Of a stretch of DNA of 64,000 bases, positions 47,181-59,200 are shown one piece after another. The notes beneath the pieces were generated by a model, which did no database searches, was not told the DNA's origin, and saw only the letters and a program-made list of their open reading frames with translations. The stretch lies in NCBI GenBank assembly GCA_007844125.1, contig CM017556.1:70680697-70744696 (forward strand), given 5' to 3'. How positions within the stretch are numbered: the stretch's first letter is position 1; every line of letters begins with the position of its first letter. The translations under genes and the position numbers were made by a program. The stretch comes from Sinonovacula constricta. Taxonomy: Eukaryota; Mollusca; Bivalvia; Cardiida; Solecurtidae.

Positions 47181-47267
47181 ATGTCAACTTTGTTGGGTAT
47201 TCCAGATGCTAAAGTAAGAAAGGATGTCGAAACATCGGCTATGTCAAACAAGATTGGCGGCAAGCCA
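47181..47267 (+). CDS. PDCD2L: PDCD2L exon 1
   Basis: 29 codons from the ATG, ending KIGGKP; donor CCA|GTAAGT. The next exon supplies NW, giving the family's GGxPxW pattern. Confidence 0.92.
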
Positions 47268-50200
47268 GTAAGTACCCGCGATATAGCTTGTTCTTATAAA
47301 GTCGTGGGGTCTTTTAAAGTCGTGAATATGGAAATCGCGTGTTTTTGTCCACACTTAACTTAAGTTGGCTCTGTGACTTTTCAACCTCTTGACTATTCGA
47401 CTCCCGTGACTATTGGAGCCTGCTAGTAAAAAGGAGCGACCGGACCTGTAGCGCAAGAGTGTCGGCCATACCAGTCATATAAGCAAATATTACAGTAGTT
47501 CCACGACTGGTTGGCCTGATGTCAGGCTAATAGGACTCGATGTGGTATCATGCCACGTATTCAGGGTATGCAATGCACAGCGAAGGCAACACTATAGATA
47601 GTTTCCATGTAATGTCATAGGCACTTATAAGGGGTGCTGGTCACTTCGGTAAATGACCACTTCGGTAAATTCATCTTACATAAGGATTACTCCGGTCGTT
47701 TCGGTAAATAGGTAAACATATAGTATAGTACCTGATTGAGACGGAGAATTGGATATGTCTAGGTGTGAAAAGATTTTCACACATCAGCTCGAGACAGACA
47801 ATTTAATCATTTATTAATTTATTTATTGTCTCTTTGTTTTAGCTAGCAGAGACGCGTGTCAACTAGAAAATACTAACATCCGGGGCCCATCACAATTTCT
47901 TTGCTCTAAAAACTTGGGACGTAAATAAAATAAATATGAATATTTATGTATGTATTATGATCAAACGTATCTGTAATGCTTAAAATTAGGTGGTGTATAT
48001 TTAGATGCTTAAAGTTATGTTTTGTTACATTATTTTATTTAAGTTTTCTAGTTGACGCGCATCTCTGCTAGCTGAAACAAAGAGACAATAAATAATAAAT
48101 AAATGATTAAACACATGGACATAGGGCCAATTCTCCGTCTCAATCAGGTATTATACTATATGTTTACCTATTTACCGAAACGACCGGACTCATCCTTACA
48201 TAAGAATAAGATGAATTTACCGAAGTGGTCATTTACCGAAGTGACAGGTAACCCTTATAAGACAGTTGAAGGCAGCCATCTTTGAAAGCAGAAGCTAATG
48301 CAGGCCAAAATCTGTAAATTTGTGCTGTATTAAACTCACCACTGTATTTTTATTTTTCAGTCTGTTTTACTGAATTTTATATCAAATTTAACAGCTTTTA
48401 TGAAGTATTTCAAATAACAAAACTATATTTTGATAGTTTAAAAGGTAAAAAAATACAGCCCCAAAAGATATACTGTTCATTTTGTTTAAGGATGAGACAA
48501 TAATTTTATCTTTTTCTGTGTTTTTGGACCACAAATGAAGAAATGACAAGAAATTAAATAGTACGCTTCTATACAATTTATCTAAAAATCCCTTGAAGTT
48601 GCCATCAAAGATAGCTGCCAACATAAGGGATCATAACTGATGTGGAAACTATCTACATCTGCTTCAAGTGGACACGTCTGCAGATAACTAAAATACTGTT
48701 GGTGGTACTATTAACCCAATAAACAAACAAAAAGGTCCCTCCTAACGCTCGGGGCTACGGGGACAGCATTACGCCTGACTCGTCGGTGTCAGTATAATGG
48801 ACCGGCCGGGTTCAGTCCTTGGGCACCTCATAAGTGTCCCTGTGCTATAATGATAGAAATGTCGCTGCGCAGTATCGGCAAAAATGCCGGCTAATCCCTA
48901 ATCCAAACAAAAAGGTGTTAAAATTCAACCCTGGCAACAATTACATACCATACTATTTGACCCCTATAACCTTACAATCTTTGCAATTGACTAGTTGATG
49001 TCTCAATAGCCAAAGATGTCAGTCATCATGTAATACATGTAGTTTATTTGTGATGAAATGTATCTGCCACAATCTACGATGGATTTCTTGTCCCAATATA
49101 CATTGTCTGACTTTGTTAATGTTTTCTTACCTTAGAGTTTTTGACAACCACCATTTTGAATACTAGTTGCCTTAATGCAAAGCACTTTATGGATCTAAGA
49201 TATGCTATAGTGTTAACTAATTTTTCTTTCTTATGATGAAAATAATGGCAAAGAATTTAAAAAATACTGTTCACAGCAATCACCTGTTCAGACAATGACG
49301 CCTTACATCATGGTCAGTTATACAGATTATTGTAACCGAAAATATCTGGTTGTCTTACAACATTGGGCTACTGGAAAATAAAAGCAGAATTAAATCATTC
49401 TTTCTCTACCTGAATATTTCGCAGTGCCTGTTCTACTATTTGTGAGATATTTTCAGAAAAAGATTAGCATTTTATATGCTTTGTTAATCATCTATATTCT
49501 TGTCTGATACAGAAACATTCTTCCCATTATATCTATTGAACCTAAAATACTGGTATTCAATACATATAAATCATACTGGTACGGAGCCCTACTTCCTATT
49601 GTCAGACCTGTTCTTGGCTCTTCTACAGGAAAAATATGGTCAGCAGAGGACCATCTAGTAACAAAAACTTCTAAAGTGGCCCTGCTTCTGTCCACCATTA
49701 TTACTGACATTCTGTCCCTGTTAGAGGCTGCTAACATGGCCATCCTCTTTTCACAGGGGATGGTGCTGGAAAAGTTCTTAAAGTACTCATACTGTCTCAC
49801 TTCACACAACCGTTTTGTCAAGCTTTAGGATGGGTAGAATTCCTTCTTTAGATACCAACAGCTCCTCCTGTTGGATAATTAAACCTCCTTTCCTCAAAGT
49901 ACCTACCCCTCTCATTGAACAGTGGGAACTGAGGCAATGACATAAGCTTGGTCTTATGTCTAATATAGAACTTCTGACCACAGCTCTTTTGTCTGTGTGT
50001 GATATGGAGAGACCTTCCTTTGAGACTATAAGACGTCTAGCCTTTCAGTTTGGAAGGTCTACCTATTTTTCACTTTGTCTGGGACTGGTTATTTCTGCTG
50101 AGAACCTTTTCCTTGAGACGGGGTCTTGGCCATGACTTCTATTCTTATGGAATCTTCGAAAGAAGCTCTGTGGTCGGCACCTCTTTCTTCCAGCCTTCTT

Positions 50201-53200
50201 TTTGGAGGTCTGGTTAAAAGTGTGTCTGTTCTGGACAAGGAGAAGCTCATGCATAGAAATGTGTCTTCGTCCTCCTAAAAAAACACAGAAACATTCATTC
50301 CCCAGTCTCTGTCCCATGCTGCCCCCAATGAGGCCAAATGCACCTTCTTTCTCTATAGTGTTGACTAGGCAACAAGCTTCTAAGCAAGTGTATGGGTCAG
50401 GGAGACCTTCTAAGGCTAGGGGCAGTCATCCAAGGATCCTGCCCTAGGCCCTTGTCCTTTCTACCTTCTCACAGTCCGATCAGATCTTCCTGTTGGAGCC
50501 AGGCTGACCCATTTTCTGACAGCCTGGTTTCTTATCACACAGGACACTTGGACATTATTAGGAAAGGATATTGCATCCCTCATGCATTTTCTCCACCCTT
50601 ATCTTGAATTCCTATAGATATGTTATCAAACCATCAGTGTCTTTTAGAGAAAAGGAGCTGTAGAAAGGGTAGTGCTTACAAATTCTCCAGGCTTTTACAG
50701 CAATCTCTTGCTTGTTCCCAAAAAGAGCAGCTCCTATATATGTGTGTGTCTGTGTGCCTGCACATGTGCATGTGTGTGTATACTTGTATATATAGTGAAT
50801 TCACTAGGTAGTTGTAGTGTTTCACTTTGATCCTCTGGCTAGCTAAGTAATTACTTTCCCACCTTTGCTACAAAGTCTGCATATATTATAACAGGTAAGA
50901 TATTTTGCTACTAGAGTTATTAAATATTTTAATCAAATAATTTACACCTGGAAAAGAAAAATATTATTAAAGGGCTGTAATGCAGGTAGTGTAAAGTTCA
51001 CTGCCTTCTGGATCTCGTATCGTTCTTGACTTTTGGTTACCAGCTACATCTTTGTATCATGGTTCTAGAATGTGCATGCCCAACTTTTATTTATGTATCC
51101 ACCCAGAGTAGCAAAAGCAAAACAGTATCAAAAACAAGCTTGCATCTTCAGGCACTTTTTTCAAAGTCCTTGCTTGAAATATTTTGGTTCCCAGAGTACA
51201 GATAAATCTACTGTCACCAATTATCCTCATCATAATCAATGTTACAAAAGGAGGCACATTATATCTATATTTTTGTTTGTAATAACCAGTATTTAGTACC
51301 TATGTCCAAAATCGTCATGTATGAATATGTTGTGAGTGAGTAACCATCCATGAGCAGAAGAAGAATTTTTTTTTAGTTGATATTATCCATGCATTCATTC
51401 TGGAATGAAATATTATCCATGCATTCATTCTGGAATTATATATTATCCATGCATTCATTCTGGAATTATATATTATCCTTGCATTCATTCTGGAATTATA
51501 TATTATCCATGCATTCATTCTGGAATGAAATATTATCCATGCATTCATTCTGGAATGAATTATTATCCGTGCATTTATTCTGGAATGAAATAGACATTTT
51601 CATTGGCATACAAAAGCTAAAGTAAAAGTTAGAAACAGTAAATTTTAAAATTGTGACATTTTCTTTGTAGATAAAGGATATTGTCATAGATAACTAATTG
51701 TGCTCAATAAAAGTATCAGTGTCTATTCTGTTTTTGAAGACTTTGGCAAAAATGTCTGTTTCGGCACAACATTCAGACTCACATCTAACTGAGAAAGCAA
51801 AGAATCAAGAGACAAAAATGAACTACTCGTTTTGGCAAGATTTTGTCAAAAGTAGGTCATTAGGTAAAATCCTAGAAAACGTTGTGATCAGCCTAGAGGC
51901 CATACTTATGGTCCAATGTTTACCAAAGATTTCTAAAGCAAACAACTCTTAATTACTTGATGCCAGATATGAGCCTTCTAAAAGCCTCTGTTCTCAGGTG
52001 AGCAATTAAGGGCTATCATTGTCTTCTTGTATTTGTTATTTCTGACTTACCAAACTTGACATCAGGATCTATGTTATGATTCTTATTAATAGACACATTT
52101 CAAATATGTCTTAATCATTACTTCCAGAATTGGTACTGTGGTGAGGAGACAGTTGAAGCCCCGGTGTGTGGTCACTGCTCACACCCCCTGTCACTAGTTG
52201 TCCAGCTCTACTGTCCTTTACACCTTTCAAAGTACGACAGGACTCTCTACGTATTTGCCTGTCCACAAAAGTCATGCTGGAATAAAACAGAAAGGTTGGT
52301 TCATTGATGTTCATATAGTTACCTTGTATTTCTACTAGTTCGTATTGAAAGTAATAGATTTTGCTAAGCTACCTTAGAGGTTTCCAGAGATTTACTGCTC
52401 TGATGGAAGCACCTGTGGCCATGTGATAGAGTCAATGCCTTTTAAGTCCTCTGAGTGCATAGATGTCTCACTGCCTTGGTTAACGTTCTGATCGGGACAA
52501 AGAACCTATTCTGGCAAGGTCTTCCAGCTCACCTGCAGAGTGCCGCTGCAAGTGTTTGGGTTGTTCTTTAACCAAAATAGCTCTATAGTGACCATATTTT
52601 TGTTATGGCGATGTAAAGTGTTGCACATAGGGCTGCAGAGTTCTTAGGTAGACATAAATCATATAAAAATGAGTAGAAATATTTGCCACTGCAAAAAATG
52701 TCAAATGCTAATTGTCGGTCTGAATTCTCGTTTTAATGATTCATACGGCCTTTTCTCTACTTTTCCTTTCATGGAAAGCGGCCTTTACAACAATAATATT
52801 GACATATGCCAGTATATAATAATCATCTCTACAAAGCACAATTATCTACAAAGCACATGTGTCAATATATTACAGATATCTTTACAAAGCACATTTATAT
52901 GTAGTTATATATTAAGAAAGACACTTTCATTTGGCTTTTCCAGCCAAAATGTTCAGTAAGACTGCTGATGATAAATTATTGTTGATCACATGACTTGTTT
53001 AGAAAATTGAACATTTTTATACAACAAAGTCCAACATTAATTCTAATTAGGGAAACCATTGTTCATTTACATAATGTTACATGAAGGTTTCGTGTAAACT
53101 TGGTTTAAACCATTGTATACATGCATGACTGCTAATCGTTAGTCCTGTATTATAGATTGGATCACTACTAGCCTAATCATCCACAGTCATTGTGGTATAT

Positions 53201-56200
53201 ATAGTGTAGATCCAGATCAGACAGCACCTACAGACACTCAATAATAACATCTATTTTTTTTTTTTTTAATTCTAATCTTGGCAAGTTTCCGGCCAAATTT
53301 GTCTATATCCCACATCAGAGATGAGTATTTTGCAGAAAAATTCATGCAATGGTTACTAGATGCAATGCTAAACACTTGGCAGCACTAAGTGCAGATCTTA
53401 CCCAGCTGAAGCAAGCTTATCTAGACCTACTCTGTTTACAAAAGGCTAGTCAATTTATGCTAAATAGTTTATTTTCATTGTGATGTATCTATTTTCAAAT
53501 TCTGTTATCTCCAGTTGGGTGGTGTATCGCTGTCAGCAGCTAGAGCAGCTGAAAGAGACTCCACCTCCCTGCCCTACACCCACGACTGATGATTGGGGAG
53601 TAGATGCTGACAGCTGGGGAGATGAGGCAGAGGACTGGGCAGATGCTGATGATGACTGGGGCAGTGACACAGGAGATTGTTTGACTGAACAGCAACTCGG
53701 TGTAATAGGCTTGTTTTTGTTTAATTTCCTCCTAGGTCAGTGATTTAATAGTTTTTTTCTCAGTAGTGTTATTTTTAGATACATCACAGCCACACTTGTG
53801 TTCATTATAGTGACATTCAGCTGTTTTTTTTAAGAGACAATATGAAAATGTCTGGATTGAACCACTACCATAAGTACCATAAGGAATGTTTGCTGGACAC
53901 TGACTTGAATTGATGCAGCGAAAGCCATGGAACTCAGAGGAGTGACAACGGCTACCCACTAGGCCACAAGTGCCTCGCCATAGACAATCAACTCTTATTT
54001 TAGTTTTTCATTCTCTATTTCTGAAGATTCTTGGAAGTAATTATCTAAACCACTAAAAATGAATGGATTTTGTGTTTCTTAACATGCATTGTATTCAATG
54101 TGACATAGAATTATTTTCTGCATCATTATGTAACTGGCAATGTCATAAATGTGTCTGGTTTTCTGCAGGATACCACTGAGGGTACAATGAAAGATAATGG
54201 TGCTGGTGTAAAAACAGAAGATATGAATCCTGACCACACATGGCCCCAAGAGGTACTAGACTGTTCAGGTCTATGTATTATTGGTCATATATTGGCTTAG
54301 GAATATCAACGTCCCATCCTCTAATGTTGTGTATTAAGCGAATTAAGGATCATTTAATGCGAATGTTTAAATAGACAATACAGATCAACCAAGCTTTCAT
54401 TCTCCAGCATCAGTAGAAAAGAGCAGTAAGCCATATCTCACTTCATTGAAACCTCACTGGCTGATCATATAGAAAAATCCATTATGGAGTTATTGTTAAC
54501 AAAGTGGAATTCATATCATTGTTAGTAAAGAATAAACATAGCTTCTGATCTAGTTACTGGATTGGATAGTTTTGTAGTGACATGTACACAGCACGTAATT
54601 ATTTATTTATGTTCATAGATAATGTGTCATCATTTTGAGAAATTAACAAGCAAATGCAGGCACAGGGATAATAATAATGCTTTTATAATTGATTGAAATT
54701 TAAGGATTCAACCTAAATCCATTTAACAAAACTTATGCTTAGAGATTTTTTTTAAATTTAAGATTGTTTTTGGTTGTTGAATCATTTGGAATAATGTTAA
54801 CAACTATTGATAAATAGACATACTATATGTCAAATAATGCAATAAAACAATATTATCACTCATTTTAAGGGATGCTTACACTTACTGAAATGTAACTGGT
54901 AAACCTTTCAGAATAACCAGTTAACCTCTTAACCGTGTGAACATTCTTCTTGTACACAGTTTACAATTCATTTTTATCGCTAATATACTGTATTTAATTT
55001 GTTTAGAATTTCTTTATGCATTATGCGGTGACCGAGAACTGTATATATAAATATTAAATATAAAAATAATAGATAAAACATACAATAGTATATTTTCACG
55101 GTATAAACAGATCAAGTTTGATTAAAATTAATTACCACAGAAACATTAGTCATTTTCCTGCTCATGTCTATGCTGAACCAAACAAATGATGCAGCTTTTG
55201 AAATCCGTTTAACAAGTAATTAAACTCAAATTGCAATAAATATAAATTAAATTGTACAATTCTGTATATAAATAATATGAGTGTCATAACAGAATGACTA
55301 TTTGGTGAAGAATGAACTGGCAACATCTAATTATCTGCCACCTGGCATAATGTTAAAAAAACAACAGCACAATCAACATGGATAGAAGTATTGTTAATTG
55401 GAACTGTCTTGGATCTTCCCTCTCGTGCATTGTCACTTGAAGCGAAAGTTCTTGGGGTAAATGACAGACAGCAAGAAGTAGACAACAGTGTAAGGATCAC
55501 CATGGTAACGGAAAAGTGTTGGCCATGAATTAGGTCAACTGGATACTAAGCTACTTGTACAACAGTTTAGTCGAAGGAAATATAGCATGTACATTGCCAG
55601 GTTAACCTTATTGGAAGGTCGTAACCAGTTAACCGTCTCAAAAAAGATTAACCATTAGCATCCCAAATAATTTTATCCATTTCATTTAAATCTTTAAAAG
55701 CATGTTTCAAAAGGCTGTCTTAAGTAGATGGGTTATAGAGATTTAACCATACTCTAACCTGTGCCATACAGTTCATTTTACAGAAAATATAAGAGCAAAT
55801 ATTTCAACACACCTGATGTTTTTTGAAAGGTTATTAAATTATATTTTTTTTTAGGATTTTCTTAATTGAGTTTTCTGTTGTATTATAGGGAGAAGGTTCT
55901 GCAACACCAACCTCTCCTTGTGTTGACGAGCTGCAAGTTGGTAAGTTATGCCTTGCTGACTGTGGTGAGGATGAGCCAGGGCCAGAACTGCCACTAAAAC
56001 ATGTGGTTGCCAAGGATATGATTCAGATATCGCCAGAGTCCCGGGCTGAGAGGATGCAGTCATTGACTACAGATGGTGCCTGTAGTAGTGATGGAGTTAG
56101 TTTGTTGGAGAGCTTCCACCTTAACGTGATAGAGGAACCTCAGGAAGGTTGGGAGGATGAAGGTCATGTGACTCGTCTCCTGAAACAATACCAGCACAGC

Positions 56201-59200
56201 GAGGGCGTTGACCTCAGGCATATGCTCGAACACTCAAGGTTTGTGTTTGTGCTTCAACAATACTAGTATGTTTTCCATATTCCATTTAATCAATTTGTTA
56301 AAACTCTGTATCTACATTATACCAGTACATGGGAGCTTATTATATGTTGTTGCTTATGTTCATATTCTCCTTATATGAAATATTCTTATTCATTGCTGAT
56401 TCTATTACCGGTAACTATGCCATTTGCTTACCATTCACAAAACTATTGTGTAAAGATATATATGCTGGGAGCTTAACAGTATGTTTTCTTGGTATGTGTG
56501 ATGCAGCAGTGGTGGTGATGGTGGGAGAGCCATGTCAGAGGGCTACGAGAAAATGACACTGCCTCACAGAGATATCACCTTCCACAAGTTCTGCAAATGT
56601 CTCGCCATCTGTCCACAGCAGTGTATAAGGTAACATACAGCTACCTCTACTAGAAGTTTGTTTTTGATGTTTGTTAGTGACATTGCAATAATATAATTTA
56701 AGTACTATACTTTTAAATTGTTGCTTCTTGTGCTATTTACACAGTACCAGAGTGGTTAAGTCACAGTTTTGTCTCTAAGTACTCAGCCTCTCAAGGACTA
56801 AATGAGGGAATGTCTTTAAGCTGACCTTCTGTGTGCCGGTAAAACTTCCCAGACATTTGTCTGGGATCTTCTTCCACCAAAATAGCTGTTCAAATTTACT
56901 GCCATAATAGGGCTGCCATGTTTTTATAAAACAAATAGGGTGCCAGTGGCTGAGTAGTAAATTTATGAACCTGTAACTACTCTGAATTCTCAGTCTGCTT
57001 CCATGTGGGTTTGGTCCTAGTTAGTGGAAGGACTTGTCTTAACTTGGTAAGGTCTTTCAGCTGACCTGCAGTGTGCTGGTGGTCATCCAAAACCATAAAA
57101 AAACACAACTGGAAGTAGCTATAATGATCATAATTGTGTTGCTGCGAAGATTTCAAACAAGTTTTATTCTGTACAAGTACTAAGTGTGATTTTGTTTAGT
57201 CTGTATGACACTTCCAAGTAAGATTAATAGATAAAAAATGTACCTGTTTAAAACAATAAGCTTTAAATATGATTTATATTAAAGATGTACTCGAGTCCTT
57301 GAATTTTACTTTTTTTTAAAAGTTGCCATCATTTAGAAAATTAAGGCACAATTATTAAGACCTTTTATAAAAAAAAGTCTGCGCTCAAGTCGGTTTATTT
57401 GTTTCTCTGGCATGGTTGATCCTTTATCTCTGAATATAATTGTGTGTCTTCTATATGTACAGGTACTGCTGGTCAGGCACTCCACTTTACATCCGTCCAC
57501 CGGCCAGTCCCCCCACCAGGTGTCAGCACTGCAATGCAGGTCTGGTGTTCGAGCTCCAGCTTACACCCACTCTAGTCAACTTCCTCACCAAGCCAGGATC
57601 TACAGGTGATTATTGTGGCATATACTGCACATCCTTCTGATCAGGATATTAATAGTGTGCTGCCTCTGACATTTGAACAAGACATTTTCTTTGGAAAGTA
57701 ATGATTTATAATGAAATACAGTGTCTTGTATTTCTTTTTGACACATATACCCTGCAACTTTCTTTTCGGATATGATTATGCAGGGAATCGTAATAACAAA
57801 ATGTTTTTTTGACCCAGAGCTTTTTTCCCTATCAGCAGTCAATGAAATGTGTCTTACACTCTTTGAGAGTTTTCTCCCAAGCAAACCATTTCTTCCAAAA
57901 TAGTAGAAAGGTTATAAATAATCCTCCTGTGATAGATGACTTTATTTTATACATTTAGCAAGTCTTCTTTAGAGACAATACATTTTGTCTTGTCTGTTGC
58001 AGGCCACAGTAGTGATGCTAACCTTCTTCCCCATTATTTTCCCCCAAATATCTGAGCTTACCAAGTGCTTAAGTTACTTCACTTACATGTCAATCAAATT
58101 TTTGTAGGTCAGCCAGTCTCTGAAAGTATTACTGGATATTATAACTGTCACACTTTACAGGGTATCATGTGGAGAGTTCATTACATGAGTTATTACAATT
58201 GCCTAAAATCAATTCCTCACTTGCATAAATTGTTATATATAATTACACATATTTTGGGGTATTTTCTAACTACACAATATTTTTTACCAAAAAAGACAAA
58301 AAACATGAAAATTATCTAAGCATGCCTTCTCTAGCAGTGGGGAGGGTGTATATTCAGCATAGTATGGTATAGTTTTTATGCTCCCCGAAAACTTTCGGGG
58401 GAGCATATAGTCGCCGCCTTGTCCGTCCGTCAGTCCATCAGTCCATCCGTACGTCCCATTCGTGTCCGGCCCATAACTTTGTTATTTGAAGTCGAATTTC
58501 GAAACTATTTCACAGAAATGACCACCATGTTGAGACGACGTGTCACGTGCAATATTTGGGTCCCTACCTTGAAGGTCAAGGTCACAGCGTGATCTTGCAG
58601 CAAAATCGTGTCCGGCCCATAACTTCGTTATTTGAAGTCGGATTTTGAAACTATTACACAGAAATGACCACCATGTTGAGACGACGTGTCGCGCGCAACA
58701 TTTGGGTCCCTACCTTGAAGGTCAAGGTCACAGCGTGACCTTGCAGCCAAATCGTGTCCGGCCCATAACTTCATTATTTGAAGTCGGATTTCGAAACTAT
58801 TTCACAGAAATGACCACCATGTTGAGATGACGTGTCGCGCGCAACATTTGGGTCACTACCTTGAAGGTCAAGGTCACAGCGTGACCTTGCAGCAAAATCG
58901 TGTCCAGCCCATAACTTCGTTATTTGAAGTCGGATTTCGAATCTATTTAACAGAAATGACCACCATGTTGAGACGACGTGTCGCGCGCAACATTTGGATC
59001 CCTACCTTGAAGGTCAAGGTCACACCGCGACCTTGCAGAAAAATCGTGTCCGGCCCATAACTTCGTTATTTGAAGTCGGATTTTGAAACTATTTCACAGA
59101 AATGACCAACATGTTGAGACGACGTGTCGCGCGCAACATTTAAGTCCCTACCTTGAAGGTCAAGGTCACACTGCGACCATGCAGCAAAATCGTGTCCGGT

